Shown here in pieces: positions 25,120-33,285 of a stretch of 64,000 nucleotides of DNA. The DNA comes from Roseibium sp. MMSF_3544. GTDB taxonomy: Bacteria; Pseudomonadota; Alphaproteobacteria; Rhizobiales; Stappiaceae. Position 1 is the first letter of the stretch. Each line of letters opens with the position of its first letter. The notes under the pieces are model-generated. The model did no database searches, was not told the origin of the DNA, and was given only the letters and a program-made list of their open reading frames with translations. The stretch covers positions 62,001-126,000 of the forward strand of contig NZ_JASHKA010000006.1 of assembly GCF_030732845.1 (NCBI RefSeq), read 5' to 3'. The position numbers and the translations under genes were made by a program.

Positions 25120-26490
25120 CTAGTGCCCTGAGAGTTTGTCGGAATTGGCTTCGAGCCAGGGTTCGAGCCATTTCGTGTGCACGGACCCGGACAGGACATC
25201 CGGTGTCTCGGCGAGGGCCGTGAACAACGGCGCCGTGGTCTTGAGATCGCCAAGTCCAAGCTCGCCGATCGCGCGTTTCAAACGAATGATGGCTTTCTCC
25301 CGCGTGTCCGCGTTGACGATCAGTTTGCCAAGCAGGGAGTCGTAAAATGGCGGGATCTGGTAGCCTTGGTAGAGCATATGATCGAAGCGCACACCGGGAC
25401 CTCCCGGCACGCGCAGATCGCCGACCACACCCGGGAATGGCATGAAGTTGGCCGCCGGGTCTTCGGCGTTGATCCGAACTTCAATCGCGTGTCCGCGGAA
25501 GGAGACGTCCTCCTGGCGGATTGACAAGGGCTGCCCGTCCGCGACCTTGATCATCTCCGCGAGCAGGTCAATGCCGGTGATGCTCTCCGTGACAGGATGT
25601 TCGACCTGAATGCGGGTGTTCATTTCGATGAAGTAGAAGTCACCGCTGATATCGTCGTACAGATATTCGATCGTGCCGGCGCCGCAGTATTTCACCGCTG
25701 CGGCGAGGGCGACCGCTGACGCGCACAAACGCTCGCGCACATCAGGTGTCAGGGCTGCCGACGGCGCTTCTTCCCAGACCTTTTGCCGGCGGCGCTGCAA
25801 GGAGCACTCCCGCTCAAAACAATGAATGAAATTCTCGCCGTCACCGAGGATCTGTACCTCGATATGCCGGGCACGTTCGATCACCTTTTCGAGGTAAAGT
25901 CCGCCATCGCCAAACGCGGCCGATGCTTCGGACGACGCCTGGGGCGCCAGCGTCATGAATTCCTCGGCGCTGTTCGCGATCCGGATACCGCGTCCACCGC
26001 CCCCCGCCGTTGCCTTGATCATGACAGGGAAGCCGATCTGCTGTGCAAGGGCGCAGGCTTCTGTGAGATCACCGATTACACCATCGCTTCCGGGCACGGT
26101 CGGTACGCCGGCTTCCTTCGCCGCCTTGCGTGCCGAGGCCTTGTCACCCATCCGGCGGATCACGTCGCCACTCGGTCCGACAAAGCTTATGCCTGCGGCG
26201 GCAACGGCATCGGCAAACTCTGCGTTTTCAGCCAAAAATCCATACCCTGGATGAATGGCATCAGCACCTGTTTTATCTGCTGCGGCAAGTACGGCCGCCA
26301 CATCGAGATAAGATTTCTTTGCAACCGGCGGGCCAATTTCGACGGCTTCATCCGCCAGTTGAACGGCAAGCGAGGTTTCGTCTGCGGCGCTGTAGACCTG
26401 GACTGTCTTGAGACCCAGCTCCTGCGCTGCGCGAATGATGCGCACCGCGATCTCGCCTCTGTTTGCTATCAGGATTTTGGTCAGGGACAT
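25120..26490 (-). CDS. biotin carboxylase (AccC-like subunit)
   Basis: 456 residues with the full biotin carboxylase pattern: ILIANRGEIAVRIIRAAQEL at the start, ATP-grasp loop ATAGGGGRG, HIEVQILGD, RECSLQRR, and EMNTRIQVEHPVTE with the catalytic arginine. It carboxylates the biotin on the carrier protein using ATP and bicarbonate. Because it sits between a short biotin carrier gene and pxpB/pxpC, it is likely a dedicated copy rather than the housekeeping acetyl-CoA carboxylase subunit (inference). Confidence 0.9.
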   Translation of the reverse strand: MSLTKILIANRGEIAVRIIRAAQELGLKTVQVYSAADETSLAVQLADEAVEIGPPVAKKSYLDVAAVLAAADKTGADAIHPGYGFLAENAEFADAVAAAGISFVGPSGDVIRRMGDKASARKAAKEAGVPTVPGSDGVIGDLTEACALAQQIGFPVMIKATAGGGGRGIRIANSAEEFMTLAPQASSEASAAFGDGGLYLEKVIERARHIEVQILGDGENFIHCFERECSLQRRRQKVWEEAPSAALTPDVRERLCASAVALAAAVKYCGAGTIEYLYDDISGDFYFIEMNTRIQVEHPVTESITGIDLLAEMIKVADGQPLSIRQEDVSFRGHAIEVRINAEDPAANFMPFPGVVGDLRVPGGPGVRFDHMLYQGYQIPPFYDSLLGKLIVNADTREKAIIRLKRAIGELGLGDLKTTAPLFTALAETPDVLSGSVHTKWLEPWLEANSDKLSGH

Positions 26491-26501
26491 GACGGCTCCG
26501 A

Positions 26502-26744
26502 TCAGACTTCGATCTCTGCCAGAACCTGTCCCGGCATGATGGCTTCCTCGTTGTCCGCCTGGAAGGACGTAATGGTTCCGTCCGCGTCGGCGACAACTTC
26601 ATGAAAGGACTTCATGACCTCGATCAGGCCGATTACGTCACCCTTGGCGACGCTGTCTCCGGCTTCCTTGTAACTTGGGTCATCTGGCGACGGCTTGCGG
26701 TAGAAGATGCCGGGCATCATCGCCCTGACTTCGTGAATTGCCAT
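26502..26744 (-). CDS. biotin carboxyl carrier protein (stand-alone biotinyl domain)
   Basis: 80-residue single biotinyl domain. The biotin-accepting lysine is K45 in EVMKSF, where most carriers have MKM; the preceding MPGIFYRKP hairpin matches the domain start. It lacks the N-terminal region and proline-alanine linker of AccB, so it is a minimal carrier. It lies 11 bases before the biotin carboxylase gene and 39 bases after pxpA. Expected to shuttle carboxybiotin to the PxpB/PxpC protein. Confidence 0.9.
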   Translation of the reverse strand: MAIHEVRAMMPGIFYRKPSPDDPSYKEAGDSVAKGDVIGLIEVMKSFHEVVADADGTITSFQADNEEAIMPGQVLAEIEV

Positions 26745-26783
26745 GTCTGGAACTCCCCTCTTGTTGGAATGACACCAGCCGGA

Positions 26784-27515
26784 TCAGGCTGCTTTGATGT
26801 GGTCAGCAAGGGCGGCCCTGGTCGCCTTTGCGATCTCGACAACATTCGGCGTGTCAGAGTGAATGCAGATCGTCTGTGCTTTCACCGGAACATCGTTTCC
26901 GGTGTTGGACGTCACCTTGCCCTCCGTCACCGCACGCAGGGCTTTCTCGCCGACCGCCATCGGATCAAGTTCGGGATGTTCCCGCGTGATGATGAGGTTG
27001 CCCTCGGCGTCGTAGTCGAGATCAGCGAAGAACTCGGCCACAAACTCGAGCCCGCGCGCCGTATAGATTTCCTCGTGAAGCGTTCCGCTCAGTCCGAAGA
27101 CCGGGACACCATAGATTTCGCAGGCATCGCAGATAGCGTGTGCGATGTGTTCGTCGCGCGCGGCCATCCCGTAAAGAGCTCCGTGCGGTTTCATATGGTT
27201 GAGCTTCAGCCCGGCAGCATCGAGAAAGCCCTTGAGCGCACCAATCTGGTAAAGAACGATATTGGCCATCTCAGGCCGGTCGATCTTCATTTCCCGCCTG
27301 CCGAAACCGGGCAGGTCGGGGAGTGAGAAATGGGCTCCAACCTTGACCCCGTACCGTGCGCATAATTCGACGGTTTTGCGGATGTGGTTCGGGTCCGAGC
27401 CATGAAAGCCGCAGGCAATGTTTGCTTCGGTGATGTAGGGCATGACGGCCTCGTCATTGCCCATCTTGTAGATGCCGAAGCTCTCTCCCAAGTCGCAATT
27501 TATTGTGGTTTTCAT
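26784..27515 (-). CDS. pxpA: 5-oxoprolinase subunit A-like (LamB/YcsF) protein
   Basis: 243 residues of the LamB/YcsF family: INCDLGESFG at the start, NIACGFHGSDP, VGAHFSLPDLPGFGRR, NHMKPHGALY, and the closing QTICIHSDTPN with conserved aspartate and histidines suggestive of a metal-binding amidohydrolase. In PxpABC it hydrolyses the activated ring of 5-oxoproline. ATG 27515 was chosen because the longer frame to 27581 overlaps the permease gene; the start is 10 bases after that gene's stop. It is the first enzyme of the operon, next to its importer. Confidence 0.88.
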   Translation of the reverse strand: MKTTINCDLGESFGIYKMGNDEAVMPYITEANIACGFHGSDPNHIRKTVELCARYGVKVGAHFSLPDLPGFGRREMKIDRPEMANIVLYQIGALKGFLDAAGLKLNHMKPHGALYGMAARDEHIAHAICDACEIYGVPVFGLSGTLHEEIYTARGLEFVAEFFADLDYDAEGNLIITREHPELDPMAVGEKALRAVTEGKVTSNTGNDVPVKAQTICIHSDTPNVVEIAKATRAALADHIKAA

Positions 27516-27525
27516 GTCCGAGCTC

Positions 27526-28554
27526 TTAGTCTTTGAGTGAGGCGACGTAGCGCAAACGGATCTGGTCGGCGATGACGGCAAGGATCAAAAGCCCGCCGAG
27601 AACCACCGTTTGCAAATAAGATTCAATGCGCGCCAGGTTCATGCCGTTCTGGACGAGACCGATGAAGAGGGCTCCGAGGATGACGTTCTCCAGTCTGCCG
27701 ACACCGCCGCGCAGGCTCACGCCGGCGATCACGCAGGCGGCGATCGATTCCAGCGGCATGGAGGCACCGATATTGGCTTCACCCGTATCGAGACGCGCCG
27801 TCAGCAGCATTCCGGCAACCGAGGCCATGCCGGCACACATGATGTAGGTCCACAGTAGGGTTGCCCTGGTGTTGATCCCGGAAAGCGCCGCCGCTTTGGT
27901 GTTGCCGCCAACGGCATAGATGAACCGGCCGAACGGTGTCCGGTAGAGATAGATGAAAAGCAGGATTGCCAGGATCACGGCGACATAGATTGGCGTATGG
28001 ATGCCGAGAAAGGACCCGAAGCCGAAGATGTCGCCGAAGGTCTGAGGCATTCCGTAGACCGGTGTTCCACCCGTCAGAAACAGGGCAATACCGAAACCCA
28101 CGGAGGTCATGCCGAGTGACATCATGAAGGGTGATACGCCGAAAAAGGCGACGCCGACACCGTTGCAGACCCCGATCAGCGTTCCGGCCGCGATGCCTGC
28201 AAAGCAGCCAATGAGAATGGCAAGCCAGACGGCGTCAGGCATTGCCGCATAAGCGGCGGCCATCGTCATGGCGCCGACAACCGAGGTCACGGCAAGCGTG
28301 GTCCCGACGGACAGATCGAAGCCACCGGTCAAGAGCGCCAGCATCTGGCCCATGGAAACAATCGTCAGAAAGACCGATTGTCTCAGAACATTCAGAAGAT
28401 TGCGTCCTGTCAGGAAGTTGTCCGACATGAACGTGAAAACGACAACCGCGATGACCAGCAGAAACGGAAGGATCCCGAGCCTGACAAAAAGCCGTTTCGG
28501 CAGATCCGCCCAGTTCATCGGGCTTGCTGCAGAGTTATCAGATGAGACGGTCAC
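27526..28554 (-). CDS. ribose-type ABC transporter permease (RbsC family)
   Basis: 342 residues, about nine or ten membrane helices, with RbsC-family motifs: MLALLTGGFDLSVGTT, FMMSLGMTSVGFG, the cytoplasmic loop YRTPFGRFIYAVGGN and GVSLRGGVGRL. It forms the channel for the ligand delivered by the TorT-like binding protein. It starts with GTG directly at the ATPase stop, so the two are coupled. The substrate need not be a sugar, given the lactam-type enzymes that follow. Confidence 0.9.
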   Translation of the reverse strand: MTVSSDNSAASPMNWADLPKRLFVRLGILPFLLVIAVVVFTFMSDNFLTGRNLLNVLRQSVFLTIVSMGQMLALLTGGFDLSVGTTLAVTSVVGAMTMAAAYAAMPDAVWLAILIGCFAGIAAGTLIGVCNGVGVAFFGVSPFMMSLGMTSVGFGIALFLTGGTPVYGMPQTFGDIFGFGSFLGIHTPIYVAVILAILLFIYLYRTPFGRFIYAVGGNTKAAALSGINTRATLLWTYIMCAGMASVAGMLLTARLDTGEANIGASMPLESIAACVIAGVSLRGGVGRLENVILGALFIGLVQNGMNLARIESYLQTVVLGGLLILAVIADQIRLRYVASLKD

Positions 28555-30114
28555 TTAAACCTCCTCCCGTTCAAAGAAGTGGGCCAGAACATTTGCTTCG
28601 GTGATGTCGTCTCCGGCGAACTCTGCCTGGACCTCGCCCTTGTATAAGACGTATGCTCTGTTGGTCAGATGAAGGATCTCCGGGAGATCAGACGAAATCA
28701 GAAGAATGGCTGCGCCGTTTTCGCAAAGCTCGGCAATGAACTCGTAGATCGCCGCGCGCGTGCCGACATCGACGCCGACGGTCGGCTCGTCAAAGACAAT
28801 CAGGTCGAATTCACGCGTGAGGCTGCGGGCAAGCATGAGTTTTTGCTGGTTGCCACCCGAAAACTGTCCGGCCAGCCGCTCAATTCGCCGTGGCGAAAGA
28901 TTGAGGCGATCCGCGAGGTCGGATGTAACCCTGTTTTCAGCCTTTATGTTCAGGAAGAGCCCGTTGCTCAACGGGCTGTTCATCAGGGATGCGAGACTGA
29001 TGTTTTCGCGGGCCGGCCGCATCATCATCAGTCCGTCCGAACGCCGGTCTGACGGGAGATACATGAAGCCGCGTTTGAGCATCTCCCGCGTCTTGGGTGA
29101 CAGGACGGTCTGACCCTTGAACCGGATGTGACCGCTTTCTATTGGGAAGGACCCAAAGCAGGCCTGGGCAAATTTAGATTTTCCCGATCCGACGAGCCCT
29201 GCGAAACCCACGATCTCGCCGCGCCGGACAACAGCCGAGGCTCCGTTAAGGCCGCCTGCTCCCGGGGTGTGCAGGTCTTCCACTTCGAGGATGGTCTCAC
29301 CCGGACTATAGGCAACGGCCGGAAAAATCTGACCAACCACCCGGCCCGTCATCAACTCGACGAGACGGTCTTCGCTGGTTGTCTTTGCGTCGACAGTATC
29401 GATGTACCGGCCGTCCCGCAGGATCGTGATGCGATCACCGATCTCTCTGATTTCGGCCATGCGGTGCGTGATGTAGATGATGCCGACGCCGCGCTGTTTC
29501 AGCTTGTTGACGAGTTTGAAAAGCTGTTCGGTCTCGTGATTTGTCAGCGAAGCGGTCGGTTCGTCGAGAATGAGGACCGACGGATCAGTCCGGAACGCCT
29601 TGGCGATTTCCACCATCTGTTGCTCGGCGCGTGTGAGATGGTCCACGCGTCGTCCGGGCTTAAGGTGGAAATCAAGGCTTTTGAGGATCTCTTCGGCCTT
29701 TCGCTTCTGCTCCTTTGAGCGAAGGAAACCGGCCTGCGTTGGTTCGGCCCCGAGGAACATGTTCTCGGCAACCGTCATTTGCGGTATCAGCGAGAACTCC
29801 TGAAAGACGGCGCTGATGCCAAGATCCCGTGCTTCGTGCACGCTGCCCAAATGAACTTCCTCACCATCAAACAGGATCTTGCCACTTGTCGGGTGGTTGG
29901 CGCCCGCGAGCATGGAAATCAGCGTGGACTTTCCGGCTCCGTTTTCTCCGAACAGAATGTGGACTTCACCACTGCGCAACTCGAAGTTCATTTCGCTTAG
30001 CGCGCGAATGCCCGGATAGTCCTTTGTCAGACCCTCGGTCCTGAGGAGCGGATGCGCGCTTGAACGCGCATCCTCCCCGGTCGCCCGAGTGGGTTCTGAG
30101 GCGAGGTGGGTCAT
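28555..30114 (-). CDS. ribose-type ABC transporter ATP-binding protein (RbsA family)
   Basis: 519 residues with two fused ABC domains. The first (about 22-260) has Walker A GENGAGKST and Walker B LILDEPTAS; the second (about 275-510) has a degenerate Walker A GLVGSGKSK, signature FSGGNQQKLMLAR and Walker B IVFDEPTVGVD. This unequal double-domain layout is normal for RbsA/XylG proteins. It lies 2 bases after the binding-protein gene and directly abuts the permease gene. Confidence 0.93.
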   Translation of the reverse strand: MTHLASEPTRATGEDARSSAHPLLRTEGLTKDYPGIRALSEMNFELRSGEVHILFGENGAGKSTLISMLAGANHPTSGKILFDGEEVHLGSVHEARDLGISAVFQEFSLIPQMTVAENMFLGAEPTQAGFLRSKEQKRKAEEILKSLDFHLKPGRRVDHLTRAEQQMVEIAKAFRTDPSVLILDEPTASLTNHETEQLFKLVNKLKQRGVGIIYITHRMAEIREIGDRITILRDGRYIDTVDAKTTSEDRLVELMTGRVVGQIFPAVAYSPGETILEVEDLHTPGAGGLNGASAVVRRGEIVGFAGLVGSGKSKFAQACFGSFPIESGHIRFKGQTVLSPKTREMLKRGFMYLPSDRRSDGLMMMRPARENISLASLMNSPLSNGLFLNIKAENRVTSDLADRLNLSPRRIERLAGQFSGGNQQKLMLARSLTREFDLIVFDEPTVGVDVGTRAAIYEFIAELCENGAAILLISSDLPEILHLTNRAYVLYKGEVQAEFAGDDITEANVLAHFFEREEV

Positions 30115-30116
30115 TT

Positions 30117-31190
30117 TCAGTCGACCCGGAACACTGGCTTGAAGCTGTCAGGCGCGAGGGTCGACGTCGCGTCGAACTCCGCCAGATTGCCCTGGTGAAC
30201 GACATAGAGTTCCGGTCCGACATGTTTTTCGAACGGTTCGCCCTCGAGCGCCCGCACCGCGATGTCGACCGCGATCCGTCCTTGCAGAACGGTCGAGTCT
30301 GTCGGGGCGGCAAGTATCTGGCCCCGCTTCAGGCCCTGGGCGACGCCCGGCGTGAAGTAGTAGGAGGCGACCTTGATCTGATCCGTCAGGCCGCGGGATC
30401 TCAGGATCGGAATGGCAACTTCGGCAGTAACGGCAGTGCCGACAATATAGGAAAGGTCAGGATGCGCTTCGAGCGTGTCCTCGACCAGCTTTGCCTGGAC
30501 TTCCTTTCCGGTGTCTCCGTACTTGGTTTCGACCAGCTCGATATCGCTGCCTTCGATTGCCTTGGCGAAACCGGCGTTTCCAGCTTCGACCCAGCCGGCA
30601 CCCGACGGACCGGGGAACCAGGCAGCTTTGACCTTACCTGAACCGGAGGGATGAATCTTGGCGAGGTATTCACCGGTTTTAGCCCCCATTTCACCGAACG
30701 AAACCAGAGACTTCGCCGTGATTTCGTTGGACGAAATGCCGTTGATGACATCAATGACAGGGATGTCCTTTGCTCTGACTTCCTGGATGACGTTGTTCAG
30801 GCCGTCTGCGGAAATGGCGCCGATGATGACCGCCTCCGCGCCGGCTGATACGCAATCCTCGATTTGTGAGATCTGCTTGTTGAGTTCGGTGTAGCCACCC
30901 GCCTCAACCACTTGCATCTTGACGCCCAGACGCTTGGCTTCTTCGGTAACGCCATAATCCACACCCAGCCAATACGCGTCCTTCATGTGCGGGAAGGAGA
31001 CGCAGATTTCCCAGGGTTTGGAGGCTTTTTCGAGGGGGACGTAAGACATTTCCCGCCTCGGGCTGTCCATGTCGAATGCAGGCTCCCAGACTTGAACCGG
31101 AACAGGATACCAGTCTGCGGCGGCGGGAATTGTAAAAGATGCAAACGTAATTGCCGTTGAGGCCAGCAGGCCCGCTAATGTGCGTTTCAT
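30117..31190 (-). CDS. periplasmic binding protein, TorT/RbsB type
   Basis: 357 residues with a signal peptide of about 25 residues (ending AAA-D). The mature start, rich in tryptophan and proline (WYPVPVQVWEP), and the following ICVSFPHMKDAYWLGVDYG resemble TorT, the LacI/RbsB-fold sensor protein of the TMAO system, more than RbsB itself. The rest is a type I binding-protein fold with VIIGAISADGLN and VIDVINGISS. As the first gene of the operon it should define what is imported. The ligand is unknown. Confidence 0.82.
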   Translation of the reverse strand: MKRTLAGLLASTAITFASFTIPAAADWYPVPVQVWEPAFDMDSPRREMSYVPLEKASKPWEICVSFPHMKDAYWLGVDYGVTEEAKRLGVKMQVVEAGGYTELNKQISQIEDCVSAGAEAVIIGAISADGLNNVIQEVRAKDIPVIDVINGISSNEITAKSLVSFGEMGAKTGEYLAKIHPSGSGKVKAAWFPGPSGAGWVEAGNAGFAKAIEGSDIELVETKYGDTGKEVQAKLVEDTLEAHPDLSYIVGTAVTAEVAIPILRSRGLTDQIKVASYYFTPGVAQGLKRGQILAAPTDSTVLQGRIAVDIAVRALEGEPFEKHVGPELYVVHQGNLAEFDATSTLAPDSFKPVFRVD

Positions 31191-31532
31191 GGGTTCATGT
31201 TCCCCTTGCTTGAATGCCTGGAAGATGTCGAATTCCTCGGCCCGGCGGACCTCATTCAGGGTCTTCTGCTGCGGACATCCAAGCTTATGAAGGGAGTTAA
31301 GATATTGTAAAATATAAAAATAGATAAACTAATATCTGAAAAACAGATAATACGGTCTGATTGATCCCGCGCCTGTCAGTTTGCTCAGGTCACTTCGAAT
31401 TTTTTGTAAGTATCTGAAAAAAATAGCTTAAATAACGAATGCTTTCATCAATTGGTCTTTTCCATGGTTTTTGAGGCATCACTTGTGGGATGGTGAATTG
31501 AGATTTTGCTATAAGTCGAATCGGAAAATCAG
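31191..31532. promoter_or_regulatory. AT-rich divergent promoter region
   Basis: 342 bases between the binding-protein gene (minus) and the lysR gene (plus). The stretch 31300-31440 is much richer in A and T than the surroundings, with several runs of A, as expected for promoters of both units. No gene is seen in it. It contains the palindrome at 31333-31349 and a related half-site TATCTGAAAAA near 31411. Confidence 0.5.
31333..31349. promoter_or_regulatory. LysR-type operator candidate (ATC-N9-GAT palindrome)
   Basis: TATCTG and CAGATA are separated by five A bases, giving the ATC-N9-GAT / T-N11-A form typical of LysR sites. It lies in the divergent gap upstream of both the importer/Pxp operon and the lysR gene at 31533. 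Sequence symmetry is direct; binding is inferred. Confidence 0.55.
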
Positions 31533-32480
31533 ATGGATCTTTCTCTCAGACAAATCCGCTACTTTCTCGCCGCTGCGAATGCCGGTCAGATTTCAAGAGC
31601 TGCAATGGAGATCAACGTCTCCCAATCGGCGATCACAACGGCGATCAAGTCTTTGGAAGACGTCATTGGGACAAGTCTGTTCGAGCGTCATGCGGGAGGC
31701 GTTTCGCTGACCTATGAAGGCAATTTGTTTCTGGAACATGCCCGGCATATCACCGAGTCGGTGGAGGAGGCTATCCGGATACCGCGCCGGATCCGGGACG
31801 ATGTTAAAGGCTCGATCAATCTGGCAGTGACCTACACGATGTCGGGATACTTCCTGCCGCCGTTTCTAGCACGCTTCTCGCGTGCGTTTCCGAATGTCCA
31901 GATCAATTTGTCAGAGGCCGATCGCCCTTCCATCGAAGAAGGGTTGATGACAGGCGGTTTCGACCTCGCTGTCATGCTCACGTCGAACATCGTCAATCAC
32001 GAGGGCTTGTCACACGACACTTTATGGAAGTCCCGGCGCAGGCTCTGGGTCGATGCGCACCACAAGTTTTTGCAAAAAACATCCGTCACGTTGCAGGAAG
32101 TTTCTGAAGAGCCGTACATCATGCTGACTGTCGATGAGGCCAGCAACACGGCTCAGCGCTATTGGAACAGAACGCCCTACAGGCCGAATGTCGTCTTCCG
32201 GACTTCGTCAACAGAGGCGGTGCGCAGCATGGTCGCCAATGGAATGGGGGTCTCCATTCTGTCCGATTTGGTGCACCGTCCCTGGTCGCTGGAGGGACGA
32301 CGGGTCGAAGTGATCGAGATTACCGATGCGGTTCCCACCATGGATGCAGGTGTCGCCTGGTGCAATGCGCGTGAACCGGGTGAGGCTGCAAAGGCATTTC
32401 TGGACTTCATGCATCTTGGCATGGGCGCGAACCAGCCGCACAACTTCCCTGGCAGCGAAGTGCGGTCCCGAATGCCTTGA
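31533..32480 (+). CDS. LysR-family regulator, divergent to the Pxp/biotin-carboxylase operon
   Basis: 315 residues. The helix-turn-helix covers LRQIRYFLAAANAGQISRAA and INVSQSAITTAIKSLE; LFERHAGGVSLTYEG follows. The effector domain starts with RIRDDVKGSINLAV and fits the family to about residue 295. It is divergent from the operon starting at 31190, so it likely activates that operon when the imported compound or a product is present. A small GTG-started gene follows 15 bases later. Confidence 0.85.
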   Translation: MDLSLRQIRYFLAAANAGQISRAAMEINVSQSAITTAIKSLEDVIGTSLFERHAGGVSLTYEGNLFLEHARHITESVEEAIRIPRRIRDDVKGSINLAVTYTMSGYFLPPFLARFSRAFPNVQINLSEADRPSIEEGLMTGGFDLAVMLTSNIVNHEGLSHDTLWKSRRRLWVDAHHKFLQKTSVTLQEVSEEPYIMLTVDEASNTAQRYWNRTPYRPNVVFRTSSTEAVRSMVANGMGVSILSDLVHRPWSLEGRRVEVIEITDAVPTMDAGVAWCNAREPGEAAKAFLDFMHLGMGANQPHNFPGSEVRSRMP

Positions 32481-32495
32481 TGGAGGCCGGTAACG

Positions 32496-33224
32496 GTGCC
32501 CGGGTCTGACCCAGATCTGGAGATCTGCCGCGACGGTAGTCAAAAACTCATTGAGCTTTCTGATGGAGAGGGCCTTCGGAACCCTACCGGAATTGTGGGA
32601 ACCAAAGATCAGATCGTAATCGTGGACGGGAATCAGGTGATTTCCACTTCGACCGACGGTACCGTCGCTTGGCGCAAAAGCCTCGATGAGGACGGTGTTT
32701 TCTTCTACGATATCGAAGCACTGGACGACGCAACGCTCGTTGTCAGCGATTTCGGGCGCGGGGTCTTTGTGCGTGTAGCGTCGGACACCGGCACTATTCA
32801 GCCCTATCTTCCGGAAATCCAAATCAGTGGCCTCGCCCGTTTCGAACTGGACGGCGACAAGATCTTTGCAGCGTCGTGGGGTGCTGACGATGCCTGGGAC
32901 AGCGCTATCTATCGTGTCTCGGATCTAGATGAGATTGCGGTGTCCGAAAAGCTTTCGGATGGTTTTGGCAATCTGGAATCTGTCGAAGTGATTGACGGGC
33001 AAGTGATCCTCGGCGCCTATCGCGGGCATGAAGACCATCAAACAACCAAGCTCTTGAAACTGGACGCCAGAGAGATAGTAAAGCCATTGCAACTTGGCTC
33101 GGACACGCAAGGCGTTTCGGACATCTATTTCGATGGCAAGAGAGTGTGGCTGACCCATTTCTATGACGCATCGTTTTCAGCGCACCCAGCCGAACGTGTG
33201 TCGGTCGTGCGACGAGATAACTGA
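32496..33224 (+). CDS. uncharacterised beta-propeller-like protein
   Basis: 242 residues, no signal peptide or membrane segment. Repeating strand-rich units such as GIVGTKDQIVIVDGN, IEALDDATLVVSDFGRG, FELDGDKIFAASWG and VEVIDGQVILGAYRG look like blades of a six-bladed propeller of the SMP-30/NHL kind, but I do not recognise a named family. GTG 32496 is supported by GGAGG 8 bases upstream. It lies 15 bases behind the lysR gene in the same direction and may be co-transcribed. Function unknown. Confidence 0.6.
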   Translation: MPGSDPDLEICRDGSQKLIELSDGEGLRNPTGIVGTKDQIVIVDGNQVISTSTDGTVAWRKSLDEDGVFFYDIEALDDATLVVSDFGRGVFVRVASDTGTIQPYLPEIQISGLARFELDGDKIFAASWGADDAWDSAIYRVSDLDEIAVSEKLSDGFGNLESVEVIDGQVILGAYRGHEDHQTTKLLKLDAREIVKPLQLGSDTQGVSDIYFDGKRVWLTHFYDASFSAHPAERVSVVRRDN

Positions 33225-33285
33225 CGCCCCGCCAGGTGGAACAGCGTTCCTGCACCAGTCTAAATTCAAGTGTCGTTGCGCTTCA

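Noticed and set aside
23270..26490. Urea amidolyase / allophanate hydrolase system
   Set aside because: No allophanate hydrolase amidase domain is present, and the LamB/YcsF protein is typical of 5-oxoprolinase rather than urea breakdown.
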